Assembly: GCA_963713445.1 (NCBI GenBank)
Contig: CAVQMB010000002.1
Location: forward strand, 186,001 to 250,000
DNA length: 64,000 nt
Reading direction: 5' to 3'
DNA from: CAVQMB01 sp963713445
Lineage (GTDB): Bacteria > Pseudomonadota > Gammaproteobacteria > Competibacterales > Competibacteraceae
Below, piece by piece: positions 24,471 through 34,104 of the stretch. Both the position numbers and the translations under genes were made by a program. The notes under the pieces were generated by a model. That model made no database searches. It had not been told where the DNA came from and saw nothing but the letters and a program-made list of their open reading frames with translations. Numbering within the stretch: position 1 is the stretch's first letter; each line of letters begins with the position of its first letter.

Positions 24471-24941
24471 GTGCGGCTGCAACTGGTTGCCGTCGGTGTG
24501 AGGATGCCCGCCTGGGTGAGCGCAGGCTATAGGGAATATGCTGAGCGGCTGCCGCGTGATTGTCGCCTGGAACTGGTCGAAATCCCGCCGCCGCGGCGCA
24601 CCAAAAACAGTGAATTGCCCCGCCTGCTGGCAACTGAGGCCGCACGTATCCAGGCGGTACTGGCGCCTGGCGTGCGGCGGGTGGCGCTCGATGTCAATGG
24701 ACGCAACTGGTCGACGCCACAGCTCGCCAAGCGCTTGGCCGTCTGGCTAGCAGATGGACGCGACGTGGCGTTGCTCGTTGGCGGCCCTGACGGCTTGGCG
24801 GCAGAACTGCTGGCGAGCGCTGATGAGCGCTGGTCGCTGTCGCCGCTCACTTTCCCCCATCCATTGGTTCGGGTCATGGTGGCCGAGCAGTTGTATCGGG
24901 CCTGGAGTATCCTCAACAATCATCCGTACCATCGAGCCTGA
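24471..24941 (+). CDS. rlmH: 23S rRNA pseudouridine-1915 N3-methyltransferase
   Basis: A 156-residue SPOUT-class methyltransferase acting on pseudouridine 1915 of 23S rRNA. The cofactor loop LLVGGPDGL and the C-terminal block SLSPLTFPHPLVRVMVAEQL, then NNHPYHRA, are diagnostic. The start is a GTG at 24471; length agrees with the E. coli enzyme (155). Confidence 0.97.
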   Translation: MRLQLVAVGVRMPAWVSAGYREYAERLPRDCRLELVEIPPPRRTKNSELPRLLATEAARIQAVLAPGVRRVALDVNGRNWSTPQLAKRLAVWLADGRDVALLVGGPDGLAAELLASADERWSLSPLTFPHPLVRVMVAEQLYRAWSILNNHPYHRA

Positions 24942-24943
24942 CT

Positions 24944-25579
24944 GTGGCCCCCCTGATTGATCTCTACCTGGCCTCGGGCTCGCCCCGCCGTCGCGAGTTG
25001 TTGAGCTCGCTGGGTCTGCGCTTCGAGCGTATCCTGGCACCGGTGGACGAAACGCCGCTGGCGACCGAAACACCGTCGGCCTATGTTCGCCGGCTGGCAT
25101 TGGCCAAAGCAATAGCCGGCCAGGCTGCGCTGCCCCCCGGTCGGGTATCGCTACCGGTACTGGGTGCTGATACCACAGTCGTGCTGGAAGGCCAGCTGCT
25201 GGGCAAACCCGCCGATCGGGCTGCGGGACTGGCCATGCTGGCCCGCTTGTCCGGCCGCGAACATGAGGTGTTCAGTGGTGTTGCTGTGGTGCAAGGCGAG
25301 CGTTCGGCGGTATGCGTACAGCATAGCCAAGTGCGTTTCCGCGAGCTCGGCGCAGCCGAACGCGAGGCCTATTGGGCAACCGGCGAACCCGCCGACAAGG
25401 CTGGTGGCTACGGTATCCAGGGTCTGGGTGCCAGTCTGGTATGTGAGTTACGCGGCAGCCATTCTGGCGTCATGGGTTTGCCGCTCTGTGAAACGGCCGA
25501 ATTGTTGCGTGAGTTTGGAATCGATATCCTTGTCGGTGATAGGCATATTGCCGGCCGTGATCGTGGTGCAGGGGGTTGA
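24944..25579 (+). CDS. maf: Maf family nucleotide pyrophosphatase (YhdE type)
   Basis: A 211-residue enzyme expected to hydrolyse dTTP, UTP and modified pyrimidine triphosphates. The family blocks LASGSPRRRELL, LGADTTVVLEG, GKPADRAAGLAML and DKAGGYGIQG are all visible; the last is typical of the YhdE subgroup, and position before rng agrees. The start is a GTG at 24944, two bases after rlmH. Confidence 0.93.
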   Translation: MAPLIDLYLASGSPRRRELLSSLGLRFERILAPVDETPLATETPSAYVRRLALAKAIAGQAALPPGRVSLPVLGADTTVVLEGQLLGKPADRAAGLAMLARLSGREHEVFSGVAVVQGERSAVCVQHSQVRFRELGAAEREAYWATGEPADKAGGYGIQGLGASLVCELRGSHSGVMGLPLCETAELLREFGIDILVGDRHIAGRDRGAGG

Positions 25580-25590
25580 CCTGGAGTTGT

Positions 25591-27066
25591 ATGAGCGAAG
25601 AGATTCTTATCAACGTCACCCCCCGGGAGACACGCGTCGCCGTGGTGGAGAACGGCGTTCTCCAGGAGCTTTTTGTCGAGCGCGCGCGCAAGCGTGGCCT
25701 GGTCGGTAATATCTACAAGGGCAGAGTCTGCCGGGTGCTGCCGGGCATGGAAGCGGCCTTTGTCGATGTCGGTCTGGAGCGGGCCGCCTTTCTGCACGTG
25801 TCCGACATACAGGGCTCGGTGTATAGCGGCGAGGCCGAGCTGACAGGCGAGCGCCGGCCGGTACTGATTACTGAATTGCTGCACCCCGGTCAGGAACTGA
25901 TCGTGCAGGTGATCAAGGATGCCATCGGCACCAAAGGCGCCCGTTTGACCACACACATCTCGATTCCATCGCGCTATCTGGTATTGCTGTCGAATTCCGA
26001 GGCCATGGGTATTTCGGTCAAGATCGACGATGAAACCGAACGCCAGCGGCTCAAGGATGTGGTCAACAAGTTCCGCGCGGAATTCGGCGGTGGCTACATC
26101 GTGCGCACTGCCGCTGAGGGGACTGAGTCCTGGGCCCTGCGAGCGGACATGCAGTTTCTGCAACGCTTGTGGGAGTCGATCCAGCAGCGGTCGCTGACCA
26201 CCGCGACGGGTGAGGTGATCTACGAGGATTTGCCGCTGGAACTGCGGGTGTTGCGTGACTTCGTCGGTGACGATGTGGAGAAGGTGCGGATCGATTCCCA
26301 GGAAGGTTTTCTGCGGCTGGCGAGTTTTGCCGAGAAGTTCGTACCGGAAATGCTGCCCCGTATCGAACACTATCCCGGCGAGCGGCCACTGTTCGATTTG
26401 TACAATATTGAAGACGAGATTCAACGGGCCTTGTCGCGCAAGGTGCCATTGAAATCCGGTGGGTACCTGATCATTGATCAGACCGAGGCGATGACCACCA
26501 TAGATGTCAACACCGGCGCCTATGTGGGTCACCGCAATCTTGAGGAAACCATTTTCAAAACCAACCTGGAGGCGACCCAGGCCATCGCCCGCCAACTGCG
26601 GCTACGCAATCTCGGCGGCATCATTATCATTGACTTTATCGACATGTCGAGCGAAGAGCACAAGCAACAGGTGCTGCGGGCGCTCGAGCGCAGTCTGGAG
26701 AAGGACCGCGCCAAGAGTCATATCTCCGAGGTGTCGGCGCTGGGGCTGGTGGAGATGACCCGTAAGCGCACCCGTGAAAGCCTGGAGCAGATCCTGTGTG
26801 AACCATGCCTGGTCTGCAGCGGTCGCGGTACCCTCAAGACGGCCGAGACCGTTTGCTATGAGATTTTTCGCGAGATCATGCGTGAGGCACGCCAGTACGA
26901 AGCACGCCAGTTCCTGGTGCTGGCTTCGCAGGAAGTGGTTGATCTGATGCTCGACGAGGAATCCAATAGTGTTGCTGAACTGGAGAGCTTCATCGGTATC
27001 CCGATCAAGTTCCAGGCGGAAGTACTGTATACCCAGGAGCAATATGACGTTGTCCTGATGGTTTGA
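25591..27066 (+). CDS. rng: Ribonuclease G
   Basis: A 491-residue endoribonuclease that trims 16S rRNA 5' ends and degrades mRNA. An S1 domain covers about residues 38-125. Catalytic metal ligands are Asp305 (TTIDVNTG) and Asp348 (IIIDFIDMS), and the zinc link lies in CEPCLVCSGRGT near residues 403-413. The ATG at 25591 follows GGAG. The protein ends without the long C-terminal scaffold of RNase E, which together with its place between maf and yhdP makes it RNase G. Confidence 0.97.
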   Translation: MSEEILINVTPRETRVAVVENGVLQELFVERARKRGLVGNIYKGRVCRVLPGMEAAFVDVGLERAAFLHVSDIQGSVYSGEAELTGERRPVLITELLHPGQELIVQVIKDAIGTKGARLTTHISIPSRYLVLLSNSEAMGISVKIDDETERQRLKDVVNKFRAEFGGGYIVRTAAEGTESWALRADMQFLQRLWESIQQRSLTTATGEVIYEDLPLELRVLRDFVGDDVEKVRIDSQEGFLRLASFAEKFVPEMLPRIEHYPGERPLFDLYNIEDEIQRALSRKVPLKSGGYLIIDQTEAMTTIDVNTGAYVGHRNLEETIFKTNLEATQAIARQLRLRNLGGIIIIDFIDMSSEEHKQQVLRALERSLEKDRAKSHISEVSALGLVEMTRKRTRESLEQILCEPCLVCSGRGTLKTAETVCYEIFREIMREARQYEARQFLVLASQEVVDLMLDEESNSVAELESFIGIPIKFQAEVLYTQEQYDVVLMV

Positions 27067-27077
27067 GCGGCGCCGCT

Positions 27078-30000
27078 ATGAGGTTTGTCCGCGTGACCGC
27101 CCGCTGGGGCCTGCGCGTAGTGGCGCTGGCGCTGCTGAGTGTGATCGCCGCTGTACTGTTGCTGCGGTTGATGAGCCCGGTGACAGGCTATGGGCGTGAG
27201 GCGGTGGCCTGGGTGCTGGGCGGTTATCTGCGCCAGCCGGTGCGGATTGCCGCACTGTCGCTGGATTGGCAGGACTGGCAACCACGGCTGGAACTCGATG
27301 GACTGCAAATCGGTCGCGCCACGGCACCGGTGGGCCGGGGTGTTCGACTAAGGGCCCGGCTCGATCTGCTCAAGAGCTTGCTGGGCGGGCGGCTGGTGTG
27401 GTCGCACGTGGTGGTGCGCGGACGCACGCTCAGCCTGCCGCAGAGCGGTTCACTGCTGCCGGCAGCGATTGATCTGCAAACACTGCTAAGCCGTCTGTTC
27501 ACTGTCGACAGGCTCGATGTCGCCTTCCATCAGCTGTGGCTACAGCGGCCCGCGGGATCCGTGTTACTGGGCCAGGATTTGCAGCTGAAACTCCAGCCGG
27601 AGGGGACTGAACGCCGTCTGAACGGCAGCCTGGCGGGGCCTGACGGTAGTCAACGCCTGCATGTGAACGCAACCCTCCACGGTTCACCCCAGCGTCGGGC
27701 CAGTTGGCGGGCGGCATTCGAATTGCAGGGCTGGGGGTTGCAGCCAGCGGTGTGGCCGTTGCCGGCCCGGTTGCGGCCGGTTGCCGGCAGGCTCGATTTG
27801 GCATTGGTTGGGCACTGGCAACCGAGCGGGCCCAGTACGCTCCATGTCCGCGGTCGGGTGCAGGCGCCGGTACCGCCGGATAAGCCGGCCTACTCGGCAT
27901 TGGCAAAGTGGCTTCGACAATTGCCGGATTGGCAATACGCGTTGGCCGGGAGTCGCAACGACACCGGCTGGAACTGGCGGCTTCGGCTTTCCGGACGGAA
28001 TCCTCAGGGTGTGGTGGAGAATTCTAGCGTGATTTCGCTGACGAGCGGCGCCGGGCAATGGCGTGGACGCTTGGCCCGGATGCACGTTGCGCAACTGGTG
28101 GCACTGCTCGACCCCTGGCTTTCTCCGACGGCGCGTGTGACCTTGGATGGTCTGGCGCCGAGTGGCAAGTTGCGGGAGTTGGTGTTCAGCTATCGGTCAC
28201 GGTCGCAGCAGCTTCAACTGCAGGGGCGCTTCAGCGGGCTGACGAGCCGACCCTGGCACAATGTGCCGGGGGCGTCCGGGCTGGGCGGTCGCTTTCGCTG
28301 GGCCGGCAATGCTGGCGAACTGCAGTTCGATGGAGGGACGGTAAACGTGCACTCGCCGTGGCTACGGTCGCCGGTTCGGTTGAGCACGTTGCAAGGTAGT
28401 TTGCGCTGGCGCAAGACTGCAGACGGGTGGCGCGTAGCACCGGATCTGCACCTGGCCAATGCTGACCTCGACACGTATATCAGCGGCAGCCTGCAGCTTG
28501 CGCCTGACCGGACGCCGCTGCTCCATCTGCAGGCTGCTTTCCGCAACCTGGATGTGGCGCGGATACCCGCGTATTTGCCGGCTACACTGCTTAAGCCAAA
28601 GTTGGTGAAATGGTTCGACCAGGCACTGACGGGCGGCCGTGTGACGAGCGGGCATCTGGTGGTATACGGTCGGGCGGCCGATTTCCCTTTCAATCACGGT
28701 GGTGGCCGCTTTGAGGTACGTGGTCAAGTGTCGGATATGAAGCTTTCCTATGCGCCGCAATGGCCACCAATCGACGACTTGCGCGCCGAGGTGTTGTTCC
28801 ATGGCAGCAGCCTCGCTATCACGGCCGCCAGTGGTCATGTCCCCGACGGCCGGTTGCATGCGGTCCGAGCCACCATTGATGATCTGGCAAATCCAGTCTT
28901 GATCGTTTCCGGTGCAGTCGCAGGCACCGTGGCCGGCATGCTCGATTTCGTGCAGCAGACTCCGCTGCGCTCCGGACTGGGGAATCGTCTCAAGAGCTTG
29001 CGAATGAATGGCGATGCGACGCTCGGTCTGCATCTCACCATACCGCTTGATGAGCGGCATGAGAACCGCGTCAAGGGGACCCTGCGGTTGGCTGATGACA
29101 CGCTGCAGCTGGCTCGACTCGGTCTGCGGTTTACCGGTGTCCGCGGTAGCGTGCATTTTACCGACCAAGGTGTGCGTGCCGCCGGACTGCGCCTGCGGTT
29201 GAACGGGGAACCCCTCACCGCCGATCTCCGCAGTACCAAGGCTTTGGCACTGCAAGTCCGTGCCAGCGGACGGCTGTCACTGGCCACGTTGATAGGTCAT
29301 TGGGCATCGCTACCGGCAGGCTACGTCAATGGTCGTAGCCGCTGGCAAGTCCGGCTTGATCTGCCGCGTGGCGAGCGTGAGCGATTCCGGTTGCACGTGA
29401 GCTCCGATTTGCGGGGCACTGACATTGCATTGCCGTTACCGCTTGGCAAGACAGCTGTCAGCAAGCGATCCGTTCGCCTTGTGGCACAGGGTGGCGAAGG
29501 GGGACAGACCAGCTTGGCCCTCGCCTACGGCTCAGTCGCAAAAGCGAGGGCCAAGGTCGGGCCGCAGAATGAGTTTCAGGGTCTGACCGCGCAATTCGAT
29601 AACCTTACGCTGGCGCGCCAGCGGTTCGGCCCGGTGACGCTGCAGATGCAATCCGCGGGCGGGCGTTATGACGTTCGGTTCAATGGTCCTGACTTGTTCG
29701 GTCAGATGCAATGGCCGTTGGCGCCGGATCAGCCGATCCGAGTAATGCTGCAGCGGCTGCGGCTGTTTAAATCAACTGCCAGCCCGCCGGCAGCTGGCGG
29801 GCTGACGCTGCCGGACAATCTTCCGCCGCAGGCGCTGCCACCGCTGGAACTGACCGTAGCCAATCTATGGTTGGCTGGGCATCGCTACGGTAAGCTTGCG
29901 CTGAGTGCCGCGCCGGTTGCCAAGGGTTACGCGTTGCAGGCACTGGAACTCAACGGTCCCGCTTATACGTTACAGGCCCATGGAATGTGGCGCCGGGAGC

Positions 30001-30668
30001 CTCGGGACGAAGGCACGCGCTTGACGATCGATGCCCACAGTAACGCCCTGGGGACGACGCTGGATGCACTAGGGATTCCAGTCAGACTGGAGCGTGCTGC
30101 CACCGACGTACACATGCAGGTACACTGGCCGGGTGGTCCACGAACGGCGACGGAGGCTGGATTGAGCGGCACTCTCAAGATCGCCATCGGCAAGGGCCGG
30201 CTGACACAGATCAATCCGGGTCTCGGGCGACTGCTCGGCTTGTTTAGTCTGGACAGTCTGGGCCGGCGCCTGAAACTCGATTTCAGTGACCTCGCGAAGT
30301 CCGGCCTGGCTTTCGACAGCGTCATCGGGCAAGCCGGTCTCGCCAGGGGGGAGGTCGACATCCGACATCTGACCCTGACCGGTCCAGCGCTCGGCGTGCG
30401 GCTCAAGGGTCGGGTCGGACTGGTTAGGCACGATCTTGACCTGGCCGCTGCCATCACGCCGCAGCTTGGCATGCCGCTCGCCATCGCCGGCACGCTGGCC
30501 GGCGGTCCGGCGCTGGGAGCGACCATGCTGCTGGCTGACAAGGTGCTTAAGCCGGGTTTCGATGGCCTGCTGAACCTGCGTTACGCGATAACCGGGCCGT
30601 GGCGGGCTCCGCAGGTGGCTGTGTTGCAAGCGCGCGCGGAGCAAGTGCCGGCGGGCGGCCGCAAATAG
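27078..30668 (+). CDS. yhdP: YhdP, AsmA-like inner-membrane phospholipid transport protein
   Basis: A 1,196-residue protein with one N-terminal membrane anchor (about residues 9-32), a very long periplasmic part rich in beta-strands, and an AsmA-like C-terminal region. YhdP, with TamB and YdbH, is thought to form a groove that carries phospholipids from inner to outer membrane. Position directly after rng matches E. coli. The ATG at 27078 is used; a TTG at 27063 would overlap the rng stop and is less likely. Sequence similarity within this family is low, so size and context matter. Confidence 0.9.
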   Translation: MRFVRVTARWGLRVVALALLSVIAAVLLLRLMSPVTGYGREAVAWVLGGYLRQPVRIAALSLDWQDWQPRLELDGLQIGRATAPVGRGVRLRARLDLLKSLLGGRLVWSHVVVRGRTLSLPQSGSLLPAAIDLQTLLSRLFTVDRLDVAFHQLWLQRPAGSVLLGQDLQLKLQPEGTERRLNGSLAGPDGSQRLHVNATLHGSPQRRASWRAAFELQGWGLQPAVWPLPARLRPVAGRLDLALVGHWQPSGPSTLHVRGRVQAPVPPDKPAYSALAKWLRQLPDWQYALAGSRNDTGWNWRLRLSGRNPQGVVENSSVISLTSGAGQWRGRLARMHVAQLVALLDPWLSPTARVTLDGLAPSGKLRELVFSYRSRSQQLQLQGRFSGLTSRPWHNVPGASGLGGRFRWAGNAGELQFDGGTVNVHSPWLRSPVRLSTLQGSLRWRKTADGWRVAPDLHLANADLDTYISGSLQLAPDRTPLLHLQAAFRNLDVARIPAYLPATLLKPKLVKWFDQALTGGRVTSGHLVVYGRAADFPFNHGGGRFEVRGQVSDMKLSYAPQWPPIDDLRAEVLFHGSSLAITAASGHVPDGRLHAVRATIDDLANPVLIVSGAVAGTVAGMLDFVQQTPLRSGLGNRLKSLRMNGDATLGLHLTIPLDERHENRVKGTLRLADDTLQLARLGLRFTGVRGSVHFTDQGVRAAGLRLRLNGEPLTADLRSTKALALQVRASGRLSLATLIGHWASLPAGYVNGRSRWQVRLDLPRGERERFRLHVSSDLRGTDIALPLPLGKTAVSKRSVRLVAQGGEGGQTSLALAYGSVAKARAKVGPQNEFQGLTAQFDNLTLARQRFGPVTLQMQSAGGRYDVRFNGPDLFGQMQWPLAPDQPIRVMLQRLRLFKSTASPPAAGGLTLPDNLPPQALPPLELTVANLWLAGHRYGKLALSAAPVAKGYALQALELNGPAYTLQAHGMWRREPRDEGTRLTIDAHSNALGTTLDALGIPVRLERAATDVHMQVHWPGGPRTATEAGLSGTLKIAIGKGRLTQINPGLGRLLGLFSLDSLGRRLKLDFSDLAKSGLAFDSVIGQAGLARGEVDIRHLTLTGPALGVRLKGRVGLVRHDLDLAAAITPQLGMPLAIAGTLAGGPALGATMLLADKVLKPGFDGLLNLRYAITGPWRAPQVAVLQARAEQVPAGGRK

Positions 30669-30670
30669 CC

Positions 30671-30775
30671 ATGGCGGTGCGGCTCAAAGTATCCAATCTG
30701 GTCCAGCAATATGGCGACCTGAGGGCCGATCAGGGGATCAGTCTGCGCAGCGCGCGCCAGGCCCCGGTACAATAA
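30671..30775 (+). other. Short reading frame resembling an ABC-ATPase N-terminus
   Basis: A 34-codon frame begins two bases after the yhdP stop. The peptide reads LKVSNLVQQYGDLRADQGIS, which recalls the first strands of ABC ATPases (usually NLxKxYGDxxAVDGISL) but stops before any Walker A motif. It may be a scrap of an ancient gene or chance. Confidence 0.2.
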
Positions 30776-30807
30776 CCCGCTTCAACAATCCAGCGGGGAG
30801 CGGCAGC

Positions 30808-32088
30808 ATGCAGGTTCTGATCATCGGCGGTGGTGGCCGCGAGCACGCACTGGCGTGGAAGGTCGCACAATCGGGCCGGGTTGCGCGGGTCTTCGTGGCG
30901 CCGGGCAATGCCGGCACAGTGCTGGAACCAAAGACGGAAAATGTGGCTATCGCAGCCGATGATGTGGGTGCTTTGCGCAATTTTGCGCTCGACCAGGCCG
31001 TTGATCTAACTATCGTTGGACCCGAAGCCCCATTGGTGGCCGGCTTGGTGGACCTGTTCGAGAGTGCGGGTTTGCGTTGTTTCGGGCCACACCGGGCTGC
31101 AGCCCGGCTTGAGGGCTCAAAGGCCTTTTGCAAGGCGTTCCTCGAGCGCCATTCCATCCCTACGGCTGGTTACCAGGTTTTCACTGAATTGCAACCGGCG
31201 CTGAATTATGTCCGCTCGCGCACGCTGCCGTTGGTGATTAAGGCTGATGGGCTGGCAGCCGGCAAAGGCGTGGTGATTGCCCGGACGCTGTCTGAAGCCG
31301 AGGCCGCCCTTAGGGATATGCTGTCTGCCGCCGTGTTGGGAGATGCCGCCCGGCGCGTTGTTGTGGAGGAGTTCCTGATCGGAGAAGAGGCCAGTTTCAT
31401 CGTCATGGTTGACGGTGAAAATGTATTGCCACTGGCGTCCAGTCAGGACCACAAGGCCCGCGACGACGGTGATCGTGGACCCAATACCGGTGGTATGGGC
31501 GCCTATTCTCCAGCACCGGTGGTGACGCCCGAAGTACACGCCCGCATCATGGCCGAGGTGATCCAGCCGACGGTGCGCGGCATGGCTGCCGAAGGCAGTC
31601 CTTACCGGGGATTTCTCTATGCTGGACTGATGATCGCGCCCGATGGCGCCGTTAGAGTGCTGGAATTCAACTGTCGTTGCGGCGATCCGGAGACCCAGCC
31701 GCTTATGCTACGGTTGCAGTCCGATCTGGTCGAACTTACCGAGGCTGCATTGGATGCGGGGCTGGACGGGCAACAGGTGCAATGGGACCGGCGGCCAGCT
31801 TTAGGCGTAGTGATGGCAGCAGCAGGGTATCCGGGTCACTACCGCACGGGGAGCGTGATCGATGGCTTAAGTGGTCTTGATCGGCCTGATCTCAAGGTTT
31901 TTCACGCGGGCACGGTTCTGCGTGGCAGTCACGTCGTCACGAACGGTGGTCGGGTGCTCTGCGTTACGGCACTGGGCAGTGACCTGGCAGGCGCCCGGCG
32001 CTGCGCGTACGCAACGGCTGCTCGGATTCACTGGGAAGGTGTCTATTACCGGCACGATATCGGTCACCGAGCACTGGCCCGGGGCTGA
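30808..32088 (+). CDS. purD: Phosphoribosylamine-glycine ligase
   Basis: A 426-residue ATP-grasp enzyme that makes glycinamide ribonucleotide in purine synthesis. The N-terminus IIGGGGREHALAWK, the ATP-grasp segment VIKADGLAAGKGVVIA, and NTGGMGAYSPAPV are diagnostic, and EFNCRCGDPETQ carries metal ligands (usually FNxRFGDPE; here RCGDPE). The ATG follows a GGGGAG ribosome site. purH, often next to purD, is absent. It converges on rho with 11 bases between. Confidence 0.97.
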   Translation: MQVLIIGGGGREHALAWKVAQSGRVARVFVAPGNAGTVLEPKTENVAIAADDVGALRNFALDQAVDLTIVGPEAPLVAGLVDLFESAGLRCFGPHRAAARLEGSKAFCKAFLERHSIPTAGYQVFTELQPALNYVRSRTLPLVIKADGLAAGKGVVIARTLSEAEAALRDMLSAAVLGDAARRVVVEEFLIGEEASFIVMVDGENVLPLASSQDHKARDDGDRGPNTGGMGAYSPAPVVTPEVHARIMAEVIQPTVRGMAAEGSPYRGFLYAGLMIAPDGAVRVLEFNCRCGDPETQPLMLRLQSDLVELTEAALDAGLDGQQVQWDRRPALGVVMAAAGYPGHYRTGSVIDGLSGLDRPDLKVFHAGTVLRGSHVVTNGGRVLCVTALGSDLAGARRCAYATAARIHWEGVYYRHDIGHRALARG

Positions 32089-32099
32089 TGGGATACCGC

Positions 32100-33356
32100 T
32101 CAGCGTTTCATCGAATCGAAGAACTCGGCATTGGTTTTGGTGTGTTTGATGCGCTCGAGGAGAAATTCCATGGCCTGCAATTCCTCCATCGGATGCAGTA
32201 GTTTGCGCAGGATCCAGATGCGCTGCAGATCATCGCCAGGTATCAGCAGCTCTTCCCGGCGGGTGCCGGAACGGTTGATGTTGATCGACGGATAGACCCG
32301 CTTCTCGGCTATTTCCCGCACCAGATGGATCTCCATGTTGCCGGTGCCTTTGAACTCTTCATAGATGACATCATCCATGCGCGAGCCGGTTTCGACCAAG
32401 GCTGTTGCGATGATGGTCAGTGAGCCACCTTCCTCGATATTGCGGGCTGCGCCGAAAAAGCGTTTCGGTCGCTGCAGGGCGTTGGCGTCGACGCCACCGG
32501 TAAGTACCTTGCCGGAGGCCGGCACCACGGTGTTATAGGCGCGCGCCAGCCGGGTGATGGAGTCTAGCAGGATGATGACGTCACGCTTGTGCTCGACCAG
32601 CCGCTTGGCCTTCTCGATGACCATCTCGGCAACCTGCACGTGGCGCGTCGCGGGCTCGTCAAAGGTCGATGAGATGACCTCGCCGCGCACCGAGCGCTGC
32701 ATTTCAGTGACTTCCTCCGGGCGCTCGTCGATCAGCAGCACAATCAGGTAGCATTCGGGTTGATTGGCCGCGATGCTCTGCGCGATGTTCTGCAGCATCA
32801 TGGTCTTGCCGGCCTTGGGCGGGGAGACGATCAGACCGCGTTGCCCCTTGCCGATGGGCGAGATCAGGTCGATTACCCGAGCCGTGATATCCTCGGTCGA
32901 ACCGTTGCCGCGCTCCAGTTTGAGGCGTTCGGTGGCGTGCAGCGGTGTCAGGTTCTCGAACAAGACCTTGTGCTTGGCAAATTCGGGTGGTTCGAAGTTG
33001 ATCTCGTTGACTTTCAGTAGCGCGAAATAGCGCTCGCCGTCCTTGGGTGGCCGGATTTTGCCAGATACGGTGTCGCCGGTGCGCAGATTGAACCGGCGAA
33101 TCTGGCTGGGCGAGACGTAGATGTCGTCGGGGCCGGCCAGAAACGAACTGTCGGCCGAGCGCAGGAAACCAAAGCCGTCTTGCAGGATCTCCAGCACACC
33201 GTTGCCGAAGATGTCCTCGCCGTTTTTGGCATGCGCCTTCAAAATGGCGAAGATGACATCCTGCTTGCGCGAGCGCGCCATATTCTCCAGTCTCAATTCT
33301 TGGGCGATATCCACCAATTCGGCGGCAGATTTTTTCTTTAGCTCGGTCAGATTCAT
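32100..33356 (-). CDS. rho: Transcription termination factor Rho
   Basis: A 418-residue hexameric RNA helicase that ends transcription. It has the N-terminal helical part (MNLTELKKKSAAELVDIAQE), a cold-shock RNA-binding fold with DGFGFLRSADSS, a Walker A loop PPKAGKTMML, the Q-loop with LTGGVDANAL and RPKRFFGAARN, and the R-loop SGTRREELL. Length is as in E. coli (419). trxA lies upstream on the same strand and rhlB is divergent, the E. coli order. Confidence 0.98.
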   Translation of the reverse strand: MNLTELKKKSAAELVDIAQELRLENMARSRKQDVIFAILKAHAKNGEDIFGNGVLEILQDGFGFLRSADSSFLAGPDDIYVSPSQIRRFNLRTGDTVSGKIRPPKDGERYFALLKVNEINFEPPEFAKHKVLFENLTPLHATERLKLERGNGSTEDITARVIDLISPIGKGQRGLIVSPPKAGKTMMLQNIAQSIAANQPECYLIVLLIDERPEEVTEMQRSVRGEVISSTFDEPATRHVQVAEMVIEKAKRLVEHKRDVIILLDSITRLARAYNTVVPASGKVLTGGVDANALQRPKRFFGAARNIEEGGSLTIIATALVETGSRMDDVIYEEFKGTGNMEIHLVREIAEKRVYPSININRSGTRREELLIPGDDLQRIWILRKLLHPMEELQAMEFLLERIKHTKTNAEFFDSMKR

Positions 33357-33500
33357 CAGCGTCAGCTTATTAGATCAAAAGGCTCCCGGAGAAAGGAGCG
33401 GCTAGTCGTTCAGCGATATTTCGGTTGGAACAAATCGATGCCGCCATATCTTGCAGAGCAACCCGACGTTGGGCTGGCAGGTGGGAGTCATGGCGACTAG

Positions 33501-33526
33501 GGGCCCGGTGTTGGAGCACCGGGCCC
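33501..33526 (-). terminator. Strong hairpin between trxA and rho
   Basis: A perfect 10-bp stem, GGGCCCGGTG with CACCGGGCCC, encloses a six-base loop. It starts eight bases after the trxA stop, in the 177-base leader of rho. There is no T run on the minus strand, so it could be a partial terminator, an RNA-end protector or part of rho leader control. Confidence 0.6.
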
Positions 33527-33533
33527 TTCATGA

Positions 33534-33860
33534 TTACAGATGGCCATCCAGGAAGGCGGACAGCTGCGACTTGGATAAGGCCCCGACTTTGGTTGCCTCG
33601 ACGTTGCCACCGCGGAACAGCATAAGCGTCGGAATGCCGCGGATGCCGTATTTGGGTGGCGTATTGGGGTTCTCATCAATGTTCAGCTTGGCAACCTTGA
33701 GCTTGTCGTCGTATTCGTCCGAAATTTCATCGAGGATCGGCGTAATCATCTTGCAGGGGCCGCACCATTCGGCCCAGTAGTCCACCAGTACCGGTTTATC
33801 GGACTTGAGCACCTCTTGGTCGAAGGTGTCATCGGTGACGTAAACAATTTGGCTGCTCAC
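33534..33860 (-). CDS. trxA: Thioredoxin 1
   Basis: A 108-residue disulfide reductant with the active site WCGPCK and the conserved cis-proline in GIPTLMLF. I use the GTG at 33860 because GGAGG lies eight bases upstream and the product then begins SSQIVYVTDD, with the usual thioredoxin length. An ATG at 33875 would add five residues but has no ribosome site. A perfect palindrome, GCGACCG-GT-CGGTCGC (33919-33934), lies in the upstream region and could be an operator. Confidence 0.97.
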   Translation of the reverse strand: MSSQIVYVTDDTFDQEVLKSDKPVLVDYWAEWCGPCKMITPILDEISDEYDDKLKVAKLNIDENPNTPPKYGIRGIPTLMLFRGGNVEATKVGALSKSQLSAFLDGHL

Positions 33861-34104
33861 AGCACTCGCCTCCATAGCTCGGGACAGGCAGGGAGAAATT
33901 AAGATTTGCCGCAGTTCAGCGACCGGTCGGTCGCGTCTTTGGTATCGAGCGAGCGAAGAACGGGATTAAGTCGATTCTCTGCGGTCTTGGACCAACATCG
34001 TTAGATGTGAGTGGCATAGTTTACAATGATCTGCGTATTTCAGACCAACCCGAACTGAATTGCAAGTCCTGATAACCCCTTTAACGGGAAGCTAGCGAGT
34101 CTGT

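Noticed and set aside
25408..26595. 395-codon open frame antisense to rng and maf
   Set aside because: It lies wholly opposite well-identified genes, has no domain, and is explained by codon bias in GC-rich DNA.
28362..29255. 297-codon open frame antisense to yhdP
   Set aside because: Opposite a secure gene, no family resemblance.
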